From Cepaea nemoralis (taxonomy: Eukaryota; Mollusca; Gastropoda; Stylommatophora; Helicidae), in assembly GCA_014155875.1 (NCBI GenBank), contig JACEFZ010002047.1, forward strand, positions 1-64,000: a DNA stretch of 64,000 bases. The letters run 5' to 3'. Of the stretch, positions 52,456 through 56,218 are shown piece after piece (positions within the stretch are counted from its first letter, which is position 1; every line of letters begins with the position of its first letter). The translations under genes were made by a program, and so were the position numbers. A model generated the notes under the pieces. That model ran no database searches, was not told the DNA's origin, and saw nothing but the letters and a program-made list of their open reading frames with translations.

Positions 52456-54282
52456 GAACGTACGAATGAACAAACTTTATTTTCCAAGTGAAAGATACAG
52501 AGGGTTACGGACGCGGTTCGTAGTCCCGCGTGCCTGCTTTCGAGACACAGCTTGCGGGCGATTTGACAGCAGACTGCCTTACATGTTGTTTTTTATGAAA
52601 TGGTATGGGTGCCGGTCGTTCAGAAAGCAATGGCAAACTACATGAACGTAAACTTAGCCCAGGAATCACAAACAGCCAAGACATGCTACATCTTGTAAAG
52701 GATATTCAACTACCGATTTTTTATTCGTTTGTTGATTCACTCACTGCGTTCTATGATGTTTGTATAATAATTCATGATATTTAGTATTACAACTCTTGTT
52801 CATTATCCTCATCATCATATTCCACTGTGATCCGCCAAATGTCGTTGGAAGGAATAGTTGGGTTCCAGCTGTTGGATAGTGTCATTTCATGTGATTGTAC
52901 AATGTTTTTGATGTCATCAAACCACTTTCTTCTCTGGCATCCTCTTGCTCTAGCATCAGATCTTCTTTGATATAGGGCCTGTGCTATTAGGTAATGATGT
53001 TATATTCTAACGAGAGGGCAGAACCATATGATATTCCGCTTTTTAACTATATGTAGCGCAAGGTGTCGATTCTACAGACAGTCTGATAACTTAATTTCTT
53101 AACCGGTCTCGGATAGTTAAGTCGGAAGCTCTCCTCAAACATCTCATCTCGCAGGTGTTGATTTTGAATAAGTGTGATTTGTATAACGTCCATTAGTAGC
53201 ATAGGTGTGGTGTGAATATGCTATTATTATTTGTCGTTTATTTATCATCTGTAAACTTAGTTATTAACTAATTCTAGTTAGGTCTTAGATATGAATGAGC
53301 TACTATATAACAGTAGACGGTTCTGGAAGCGCCGAGTGTTGGGCGGCGCTCACCAAACCTTTGGCCGGAGAAACGCAATTAGGAGGGTACAAGTCTTATC
53401 CTAGTGCGAGAAAATGTAACCTAAAAACTAAATGTCATGACAGGGCAGACCAGGCCCATCCTCGGTAGGCAACTGGTCTAGAATCGCAACTCCGACAGTC
53501 GGACAGTTAGAACATTGCTTTGCTGATCCGGCAGCCTCTGTGGCTTGTTTTGTTCCAGATGTATTAGTGTTATCTTTCTTCTTAAATAAACTAGACAGGC
53601 CGAGAAAGGGATCATGTGCATGGGCAACATATGGTCTATAACAGGGGTGGCCAAACTTTTTAGCAGGCAGGCCAAATTTCAGAAATAATATTTCCTGCCG
53701 GGCCACTCACCTAATTTTGTTTTAAAAATTAATTTAAGCAAGCAAGCGTGCTACAGCCTCGACCACATCGTCGCTTCTCACTCCGCGGGCCGCAACATGA
53801 CTCCTGGCGGGCCGCATGCGGCCCGCGGGCCTCGTGTTGGCCACCACTAGTCTATAAGTTCCACCAAGGCTTTGTGCTATGGAAATATATAACTTCATTT
53901 TACAAACTACCGCATATGAACGAACGAACGAACGAAAATCTTTATTTTCAAAATGTTCAGAATTGGGCACGCAGGCTCTTCTGACATTCTGTCCTTCTTC
54001 TCTATTTCCTCTCATACATTCTTTCATTCAACATCACTTATGAAGCTAATTTTTGACAACAAAAGAACAATAAGCATTAAAACGCATGAAAAATAATCAA
54101 TAACAAATGACTCACTGAGGCAATGTTTAACATGGACATTATAAATACCTAAAAAATACCATATGAAGACGGCCAGGTGCCAATACATGTTATTGACTGT
54201 TACATTCTGTATTTGCAGGTTTCGCTCCATGATGGACATGAACATGCTCCCGGCTATGTTTCTTTCTGGCCATCTTGGCTAA
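28216..54282 (+). CDS. Putative secreted methionine-rich peptide precursor (60 residues, four exons)
   Basis: I do not recognise the family. Exons 28216-28236, 47877-47943, 52056-52086 and 54219-54282 join in phases 0, 1 and 2 with GTAAGT, GTAGGT and GTAAGT donors and pyrimidine-rich TTTTACAG, CCTTGCAG and ATTTGCAG acceptors. Exons 1 and 2 together give a classic signal peptide: Met-Lys, a hydrophobic core IVTILILVACVLSIC, and likely cleavage after TA (ICTA/QG). The mature part is about 41 residues: QGQSRGGYGP, then SQPPNLMNLM, then MFRSMMDMNMLPAMF and SGHLG. It has eight Met, no Cys and no dibasic site. A TATA box, a good start context (CACAATG) and an AATAAA 170 bp after the stop support a complete transcription unit. 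Small Gly/Met-rich secreted proteins occur among mollusc shell and mucus components; that role is only a guess. The introns are packed with transposons and arrays. The frame reopens after the stop (see findings). Confidence 0.78.
28283..28515 (+). repeat. SINE-D copy (D1) in intron 1
   Basis: The core GGAAAGCAATGGCAAACTAT and the tail ATGCTGGGGCTGACTGCGAA, then GTAAAGGGCATGG, are clear. The head from about 28290 is diverged. Confidence 0.75.
28551..28998 (+). repeat. SINE-A copy interrupted by a MITE
   Basis: Head ACAGCCGAATGGATAAGAGA and GAGGTAGCGGGTTCAGCTCC, body CTCAGACGTCGGAGTGG and GAAAGCTAATTCACACGC. The SINE is interrupted after CAGCCCAGTGC and resumes at AGAAGTAGTAACGCGTGTAT. Confidence 0.9.
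28779..28934. mobile_element. 156-bp MITE nested in SINE-A
   Basis: Inverted ends of about 45 bp: ATAGGGTGTATTTTAATGAC, TGTGGGGTTTTGAAATT on the left; on the right, reading inward from the other strand, ATAGTGTATGTTTAATGACT, GTGGAGTTTTTGAAAAT. The target is TAC or TACT, present on both sides (28776-28779, 28935-28938). No coding capacity. Confidence 0.88.
29020..29600 (+). pseudogene. LINE-G (RTE-like) fragment, interrupted
   Basis: AAATGAAACCAAAACCACCT, then TTGGAAGTTAGAAAAA, match 25630-25730. After an inserted LINE-A2 fragment it continues with a repeated block coding for an IEPVLTYGCESWT-like stretch in broken frames, duplicated at about 29380-29450 and 29540-29640. Confidence 0.65.
29142..29369 (-). 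mobile_element. LINE-A2 3' fragment with target duplication
   Basis: The minus strand encodes MKDLGVRIGTARHETYIGKT, then LVNQHRTGTIS, and a 3' tail of three AGTTATC heptamers. It is flanked by CACATTGAACCAGTT (29127-29141) and CACATAGAACCAGTT (29370-29384), one mismatch in 15. A C run (29211-29227) has expanded inside it. Confidence 0.87.
29700..29885 (-). repeat. SINE-E copy
   Basis: Shares TATAGTACCTTGCGGTGTA, then CTGGCTAGTGCAGTCGCCGC and CGCACCTTACCGGGG, with the fuller copy at 35080-35365. Confidence 0.75.
29937..30022. repeat. (AG)n microsatellite
   Basis: Over 40 uninterrupted AG dinucleotides. Confidence 0.99.
30408..30795. mobile_element. hAT-type MITE, second copy, perfect 8-bp target duplication
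   Basis: Ends CAGTAGTTCTCAACC and GGTTGAGAACCACTG; target duplication TTCTAAAC at 30400-30407 and 30796-30803. Same family as 6482-6926 in the opposite orientation. C runs occupy 30725-30759. Confidence 0.95.
30796..31046. other. No feature seen
   Basis: Single-copy-looking sequence between the MITE and the 35-bp array. Confidence 0.4.
31047..31325. repeat. 35-bp minisatellite (about 8 copies)
   Basis: The unit is TGATCTATCCCTGCCTGTCA plus AGCGTGCCATAGTGG, with decay at both ends. The following 270 bases to 31598 show nothing identifiable. Confidence 0.93.
31600..31760 (+). pseudogene. LINE-A2 C-terminal fragment
   Basis: Reads RLTKLSRRIVNQHRTGVISR, then WTCWECKYNN, the same RTG(T/V)IS and C-x2-C ending as the copies at 29142, 51045 and 60523. 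Beyond it, 31826-31860 is a short (CA)n tract. Nothing else is seen up to 32205. Confidence 0.7.
32212..32305 (+). repeat. Dispersed repeat shared with 2938-3030
   Basis: GCTTGCTTGTGTTCGCTGGC, then CCAGCGTGAAGTCCTGTAAG and ACATCCTGTTGTCCAACATC. Function and class unknown. The following 500 bases (32306-32804) show no supportable feature. Confidence 0.75.
32805..33050 (+). repeat. SINE-D copy (D2), near full length
   Basis: tRNA-like A box CCTGGTCGAGGGGTTAGCAG and B box AAGTGGTTCGAGTCGC, core GCTCAGAAAGCAATGGCAAA, D2 tail CAACAATCGGCTGAAAGATG, then CCTGTAAAGGATATGC and an A/T tail. Confidence 0.9.
33051..33789. other. No gene seen
   Basis: Several short open frames on both strands without motifs. 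Confidence 0.4.
33790..34065 (+). pseudogene. LINE-3 reverse transcriptase fragment
   Basis: Reads ELDELDFDDDIIIVLLPHTR (a decayed FADD box), then MGKTELLRINQEND and a YTYLGSNIDKDGG motif. It is the palm/thumb of a LINE whose zinc-finger tail is seen at 35380 and 39060. Confidence 0.75.
34150..34350 (+). repeat. SINE-C copy, head missing
   Basis: Reads GAGTGCGATTTTTCTCAAGA, then CATCGCTGGAGCAATGG, and ends near CTGCTCGCCTTTAAG, matching 50270-50435. Confidence 0.75.
34695..34855 (+). repeat. Dispersed repeat, partner of 5207-5360
   Basis: GATTACCGTGGGGATAACAC, then GCTCCACATTAAAAC and CACCTGGCGAGATGCAAC. Confidence 0.6.
35080..35365 (-). repeat. SINE-E copy with an internal (GA)n expansion
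   Basis: On the minus strand it starts with a tRNA-like head (GGCTGGCCGAATGGCTAAGA), then TTCGATAAGGTGTGGATTTT, a G run and about 38 GA dinucleotides (35194-35270), then CCTGAACGGTTCGCGGCGAC and CTGCAAGGTACTATAGACAG. Confidence 0.85.
35380..35700 (-). pseudogene. LINE-3 C-terminal zinc-finger fragment
   Basis: The minus strand reads RHRHKMQSLTAGPASSYRCG, then NCDRDCHSRIGLYSHQRCC, a C2H2-like finger known at the end of some LINE ORF2 proteins. Confidence 0.8.
35701..36434. other. No gene seen; G- and C-rich tracts
   Basis: Holds GGTGGGTGGGTGGGTG plus a run of G (36239-36280), a C run followed by (CA)n (36347-36373), and a weak tRNA-like A box near 36055 without a matching B box. Confidence 0.5.
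36435..36550 (+). repeat. SINE-D tail (D1)
   Basis: CAGTCAGGAAACAATGACAA, then ATACATGCTGGGGTTGATTG and CTACAGAACATGCAAC. Confidence 0.75.
36655..37050. repeat. 37-bp minisatellite (about 10 copies)
   Basis: The unit is TGCTCATTTGTGCTCCAGTC plus TTATCGCACTGTGAAAC. Nothing identifiable follows up to 37514. Confidence 0.93.
37515..38125. repeat. 35-bp minisatellite (about 17 copies)
   Basis: The unit is GTTCTCCGTGTTGAACAGAG plus TAATTTGTTTTAGCC, with moderate divergence. Confidence 0.93.
38286..38530 (+). repeat. SINE-A copy with intact A tail
   Basis: Starts near GAATGATGTTAAGGTAGCGG, has AATTCTCGTCCTTGACTAGG and GGGAAGCTAATCCACACGC, and ends GAGTTCAAAGCGAGAGAACG, a short CG run and about 25 A residues. 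The preserved A tail suggests a younger insertion. The next 530 bases to 39060 hold no feature I can support. Confidence 0.85.
39060..39450 (-). pseudogene. LINE-3 C-terminal fragment
   Basis: The minus strand reads RYKDVCTRDMIDTGID, WEQVAAERVAWKIKIG, then FTCIHFGRTFTARIGLISR. Upstream in another frame it reads PKDIFFGELHMGKRS. This is the typical tail of a LINE ORF2 with a terminal zinc finger (one Cys replaced by Phe here). Confidence 0.85.
39655..39890 (+). pseudogene. RTE-like LINE C-terminal fragment
   Basis: Codes in broken frames for VMRREALENIVTTGKIKGKR, then a Trp-rich tail, ending with a GATGATGATGATGAG 3' terminus. Confidence 0.75.
40130..40290 (-). repeat. SINE-D end abutting a SINE-A head
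   Basis: Minus strand: the SINE-A tRNA-like head (GAAGTGGCTGAATAATAAGA, GAGGTAGGAGGTTCTACCCC) runs to about 40175, then TTCAGAAATCAATAGCAAAC of the SINE-D core. This resembles the chimera at 62826. Confidence 0.6.
40440..41205 (-). pseudogene. LINE-A 3' fragment, interrupted by SINE-B
   Basis: Minus-strand LINE-A tail at 40440-40660 and again at 41050-41205 (CTGCACGATAAACACGATCC, then TGCAGACCCAGCCAATCTGT). The halves match neighbouring parts of the LINE-A copies at 22550 and 47270. Confidence 0.8.
40661..41049 (+). repeat. SINE-B with tRNA-like head and LINE-A-like tail
   Basis: Head TGCGTGGTCTCGAGGTATGG (A-box region) and TCCCGGGTTCAAGCCCCGG (B box), the latter a good match to a tRNA T arm. 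The body includes GGTAGTGAGATTGGATGCCC. The tail reads GTGTGCTGTGATGTTGATCC, then (AAACT)n, close to the LINE-A 3' end. Confidence 0.85.
41275..41590 (+). repeat. SINE-A 3' half, interrupted by an RTE fragment
   Basis: AATTACAAGTACCTCAAACG, then GTAAAGCTGCCTCGCAAGC. It is interrupted at about 41395-41535 by a minus-strand RTE piece (GCGCTGCCAATCATCTCTGA) and resumes at GACTACGCTTGAGTTCAAAA with an A-rich end. Confidence 0.7.
41591..42180. other. AT-rich, no gene seen
   Basis: Holds only a T run followed by a G run (41951-41976). Confidence 0.5.
42181..42380. repeat. Alternating CA/CG tracts
   Basis: (CA)n, (CG)n and mixed ACGCGC stretches, alternating purine-pyrimidine over much of 42181-42235 and 42322-42378. 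Confidence 0.95.
42385..42630 (+). pseudogene. RTE-like LINE C-terminal fragment
   Basis: Reads SHIRRRQFIFFGHVMKREKL, then VATTGKLEEKKTH and MAWRNISIRNVWQRKRQRA, a single-frame stretch of the RTE tail. Confidence 0.8.
42651..42950 (+). repeat. SINE-A copy, best-preserved full length
   Basis: Head CAGCGTGGCCGAATGGATCA, B-box region GAGGTCGCGGGTTTAACCCC, body TGACTTCTCGTCCTTCACTT and CAGAAGTCGGAGTGGGTTTG, tail GAGTTCAGAGCCAGCGAACA. Confidence 0.92.
43095..45912. repeat. 48-bp minisatellite (about 58 copies, 2.8 kb)
   Basis: The unit is TCTCTGTGTATCGCTCTTAA, TCTCTCTCAGTGTTTATCTC, TGTCTGTC. It has two main variants (CAGTG and CAATG). Since 48 is divisible by three, frames of up to 335 codons open through it (peptide period 16, LSVYLCLSLCVSLLIS); these are not genes. 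Single-base indels cluster at about 44090-44200 and 44970-45730. Confidence 0.98.
45988..46470. repeat. Compound (CA)n, (GA)n, (TG)n and (TA)n tracts
   Basis: A C run and (CA)n at 45987-46045, (GA)n at 46047-46111, TG-rich sequence to about 46300, (TA)n at 46371-46428, then (GA)n to 46470. Confidence 0.95.
46640..46865 (+). repeat. Retroposon 3' end with (GTTC)n tail
   Basis: GGCCTGCGTGCCAAATTTGT, then TTTGAAAATAAAGTTCGTTC. The same tail occurs inverted at 53930-54130. It resembles the 3' end of a LINE or LINE-dependent SINE. Confidence 0.65.
47060..47540 (+). pseudogene. LINE-A fragment: RNase H end and tail
   Basis: A single long frame (47067-47534): FVAGDRRTDGLAGSASLGEM, then LWDRVYCTEEQIGHHSLEIM and RTHNQTATGTICIGILRW. 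It is the most readable copy of this tail in the window. Confidence 0.85.
47630..47870 (-). pseudogene. LINE reverse transcriptase scrap
   Basis: The minus strand reads RYADDQVLVAESVKQLQEMV, the catalytic YADD box of a LINE. It lies just upstream of exon 2 of the secreted-peptide gene. Confidence 0.7.
47877..47943 (+). CDS. Secreted-peptide gene exon 2 (signal peptide core)
   Basis: A long pyrimidine tract ending TTTTTTTTACAG precedes the exon. It reads ILVACVLSICTAQGQSRGG then YGP, leaves one base, and is followed by GTAGGT. Confidence 0.78.
48083..48240 (+). repeat. Dispersed repeat shared with 59465-59655
   Basis: GATTCAGTGTCGTAACCTCC, then TAGTTGTTTTGTTTTTAATG and CATTTACATTATAATACTTG match the downstream copy. 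It lies in intron 2 of the secreted-peptide gene. Confidence 0.65.
48247..49085. repeat. 32-bp minisatellite (about 26 copies) with AP-1-type sites
   Basis: The unit is AGTACTTGTCACTGAGTCAG plus ATAAGTGATCAG. Nearly every copy has TGAGTCA (AP-1 consensus) and TGATCA. It lies within intron 2 of the secreted-peptide gene. Confidence 0.97.
49105..49840. repeat. 25-bp minisatellite (about 25 copies), split by a SINE
   Basis: The unit is GGAAATGTCTACTATAACCA plus ATATA. It runs to 49682, is interrupted by a SINE-D2 tail, and resumes at about 49800-49840. Confidence 0.95.
49683..49795 (+). repeat. SINE-D2 tail inside the 25-bp array
   Basis: CGCTCAGAAAGCAATGGCAA through ATCAGCTGAAAGATGCTGAT to CCTGTAAAGGATATGCAAAA; the head is absent. 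Confidence 0.9.
49841..50190. other. No gene assigned
   Basis: An open frame on each strand with codon-like composition but no motif I recognise. Confidence 0.4.
50195..50440 (+). repeat. SINE-C copy
   Basis: B-box region GTTGTGGGTTCAATTCTGGC, body AGAGTGCAATTTTCTCCGAG then GTCGTCGCTGGAGCTACAG, tail CCTCTCACCTTTAAATTCC. Confidence 0.83.
50545..50640 (+). pseudogene. RTE-like LINE scrap
   Basis: TTTTTTGGCCACGTTATGAG, then ACATGTTGTGACAGCCG and AGATAGAGGAAGACAGTGAG, encoding in broken frames FGHVMR and VVTAEE-like stretches. Confidence 0.55.
50645..50985 (+). pseudogene. Tc1-like transposase relic (DNA-binding region)
   Basis: Reads VVAREFNVVRSTISHL (first HTH), then ADGQRSGRPRITTAAEDRFI and RLRHFRNRFASASSQ (GRPR-type AT hook and second HTH). 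In the next frame it reads RRPYNGPVLTDRHRQNRL. The catalytic domain is absent, a frame change lies near 50860, and an A run (50710-50722) interrupts the first HTH. Confidence 0.8.
51045..51470 (+). pseudogene. LINE-A2 fragment: RNase H end and tail
   Basis: Reads WVLAGSASPADGQPIDRADV, then SLREMWRADDFDAS and MRDVGVRIGTVRYERH. This gives the family's RNase H terminus and ties it to LINE-A by layout. Confidence 0.8.
51735..52035. repeat. 34-bp minisatellite (about 9 copies)
   Basis: The unit is TGTTTTTATGTCCAGTTTTC plus TTAATGACCATATG. It ends about 20 bases before exon 3 and supplies T-rich sequence next to that acceptor. Confidence 0.9.
52056..52086 (+). CDS. Secreted-peptide gene exon 3 (31-bp micro-exon)
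   Basis: Acceptor ATCCTTGCAG, donor GTAAGTG at 52087. It adds SQPPNLMNLM plus two bases of the next Met codon. The exon lies between a 34-bp minisatellite and a (GA)n tract. Confidence 0.75.
52160..52453. repeat. (GA)n tract with interruptions
   Basis: GA dinucleotides at 52160-52238 and 52409-52453, with GA-rich degenerate sequence between them. It begins about 75 bases after exon 3. Confidence 0.96.
52460..52720 (+). repeat. SINE-D copy (D1), near full length
   Basis: GGGTTACGGACGCGGTTCGT, then TTGCGGGCGATTTGACAGCA, core CAGAAAGCAATGGCAAACTA, tail ATCTTGTAAAGGATATTC. It is preceded by AACAAACTTTATTTTCCAAG, a retroposon-tail-like start. Confidence 0.87.
52785..53000 (-). pseudogene. LINE C-terminal fragment
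   Basis: The minus strand reads RGCQRRKWFDDIKNIVQSHE, then NPTIPSNDIWRITVEYDDED, the basic and Trp-containing end of a LINE ORF2. The next 430 bases to 53427 hold no feature I can support. Confidence 0.7.
53428..53925 (-). pseudogene. Unknown ORF fragment interrupted by a hAT MITE
   Basis: With the MITE and one target copy set aside, the minus strand is open from about 53925 to 53428: LYISIAQSLGGTYR, then PYVAHAHDPFLGLSSLFKKK, and a C-terminus CSNCPTVGVAILDQLPTEDG. I do not recognise it. The C-x2-C and its transposon-rich surroundings suggest a mobile-element protein tail. Confidence 0.45.
53642..53849. mobile_element. hAT-type MITE of a second family, perfect 8-bp target duplication
   Basis: Ends CAGGGGTGGCCAAAC and GTTGGCCACCACTA; duplication GTCTATAA at 53634-53641 and 53850-53857. 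The interior has the GC-rich near-palindrome GGCCGCATGCGGCCCGCGGG, seen in other CAGGGGTGG-type hAT elements. Confidence 0.93.
53930..54190 (-). repeat. Retroposon 3' end with (CGAA)n tail
   Basis: Starts CGAACGAACGAACGAAAATC, then TTTATTTTCAAAATGTTCAG and GGGCACGCAGGCTCTTCTG, the inverted partner of 46640-46865. It ends within 30 bases of the exon 4 acceptor. Confidence 0.7.
54219..54282 (+). CDS. Secreted-peptide gene exon 4 and stop
   Basis: Acceptor TGTATTTGCAG. It completes a Met codon, then reads FRSMMDMNMLPAMFLSGHLG and TAA at 54280-54282. The same frame continues open to a second TAA at 54334-54336. Confidence 0.75.
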
Positions 54283-54450
54283 GGTGGTATGGGGAGCAAT
54301 ATGATGTTACCAATGATGTTTGCTGGCGCTTTTTAAACGACCACGGACATTGTACAGCACACACGCAACTACATCAGAATCTATCACAAATGTATTCTTG
54401 TCAGATTCTACTACAACCTTTATCTTTTTCATTCACTTATAACTACAATT

Positions 54451-54456
54451 AATAAA
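54451..54456 (+). terminator. Poly(A) signal of the secreted-peptide gene
   Basis: AATAAA, about 170 bases after the TAA stop. Cleavage would be expected near 54470-54480. Confidence 0.65.
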
Positions 54457-54591
54457 TGCCGTGGAATATACAAAACAGTGTAGTTGTCAATGATTCATCT
54501 GTGATTATTGTGAGTGCTGTGTTTGCTTTTTGGTACGGTCCAGTAAGGGCCACGTCAACCGACAGGGAAATGGCGAGCTCATTAGTGTATC

Positions 54592-54735
<144 letters not shown>

Positions 54736-54742
<7 letters not shown>

Positions 54743-56115
54743 ATTGTCCTGATTGCAGACAATGAACAGGACCTGCAAAATTTAGTAGATGCGGTTATTG
54801 CACACAGTGAACAACTAGGGTTAGAATTGAATTGTAAGAAGACACAGATTATGGTCGTCACTAGGAAGGAAGAAATACAACAATGTAATATACAAGTAAA
54901 TGGGAATATTCTTTGACAAGTGAATCGGTAAAACTATCTCGGAACAGTCATAATATCTGATGGGAGATGCCTTGAAGAGATTAGAACAAGAATTGGCATG
55001 GCGAAGGTAGCCTTTTGCAAGATGAAAAACATACTGACCAATAAAAAGATATCAATTGAAACGAAAAAAAAGATGTTGAAGTAGCTATATAGAACCTGTA
55101 CTTTTATGTTGAGTTGAGTTGAGTTAAGAACCGACATCCCTGCACTCAGGACATTCCCATACGTGCTCCGTCCCATCGTTCAACAGCCAGCGAAGAGTCA
55201 TACTACTAATCGTTCCCACCGCTATCTGATTAAAAGTTCTCCTGGTCTTCCCTCTCAGTTTTGAGATTCTTCCAGAACTCTTTGCCGATCCCCCGCAATC
55301 TAATTCTTTCCACATATGGGTTCTCAATCTGTTCCTCCGCCTTCTCCACCTGGCCCCACAAGCGCACGACCGCATAGCAGCATTCTGTATGCGCTCCAAC
55401 CTTTCAAACTGGCTCTTTGATACTGTCAGCAGCCCTAAACCATACACAATGACATAAATTATTAACTGCTGAAAGAGCCTGTACAGTATCCTCTGATCTA
55501 CCCCGGTTGCTGCCATAGCCCTCAATGCATTAAGTCCCTTACCAGCCTTCACCACCATAGCCTCCACATGATCCTTAACAGACAAACACCTGTCAAAGGT
55601 GATACCCAAGTACTTCAATTTACTCTCTCGACTAAGAGGACATCCATTAACATAATATCTGGGACATCTGCCTTCACGATCCGGTTATCGAGGGACCTGT
55701 ACTTTTATATGGATGTGAGGCGTGGACAAGGAGCAGACAAGCTGAAAAACATCTGATGGCTGTGGAAATGTGGTTTCTGAGGAAAATGCAAAGAATACCA
55801 TGGACAGATAGAAAAACCAATGAACAAGTCCTTCAAGAAACAAATGAAGATCGTAAACCGATTAGAGACATTAGACATAGACAGTCAAAATTTGTTGGGC
55901 ATGTTATGAGAAGAAATGAATTGGAGAACTTGGTGACAACTGGCAAGATCGAAGGGAACAGACCAAGGGGAAGACCAAGAATTAAATACCTGGATGGCTT
56001 GGCCACATGGCATGGTCGAGACAGAAACACGGAGCTGATCCATGACTCTGGTGATCGAGTGAGATGGCAGAACATGACCGCCCACGCTTATCGTTATCGG
56101 TTTGGCACATAATGG
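54736..56115 (+). pseudogene. LINE-G (RTE/BovB-like) 3' part, interrupted by LINE-A
   Basis: The left part (54736-55107) reads VLIADNEQDLQNLVDAVIAH and LELNCKKTQIMVVTRKEE. The right part (from 55695) carries MWFLRKMQRIPWTDRKTNEQ, HRQSKFVGHVMRRNELENLV and RPRGRPRIKYLDGLATWHGR in a clean 118-codon frame ending TAA at 56110. The tail layout (PWT, GH(V/L)MRR, RGRPR..W.DG) matches BovB/RTE elements. It is followed by a (CA)n/(CG) tract to 56214. Confidence 0.87.
55108..55694 (-). mobile_element. LINE-A 5'-truncated insertion with 14-bp target duplication
   Basis: Flanked by ACCTGTACTTTTAT at 55094-55107 and 55695-55708. The minus strand is open for 164 codons: MKYLGITFDRCLSVKDHVEA, ALRAMAATGVDQRILYRLFQ, and KLRGKTRRTFNQIAVGTISS to EHVWECPECRDVGS. 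This copy lacks the RNase H block seen in other LINE-A copies between the RT thumb and the tail. It has a (TTGAG)n-type terminus. Confidence 0.9.
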
Positions 56116-56129
56116 ATGGATAGAAAAAA

Positions 56130-56145
56130 CACACACACACACGCA

Positions 56146-56214
<69 letters not shown>
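56130..56214. repeat. (CA)n with (CG) interruptions
   Basis: Long alternating CA/CG tract that directly abuts the 40-bp array. Confidence 0.98.
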
Positions 56215-56218
<4 letters not shown>

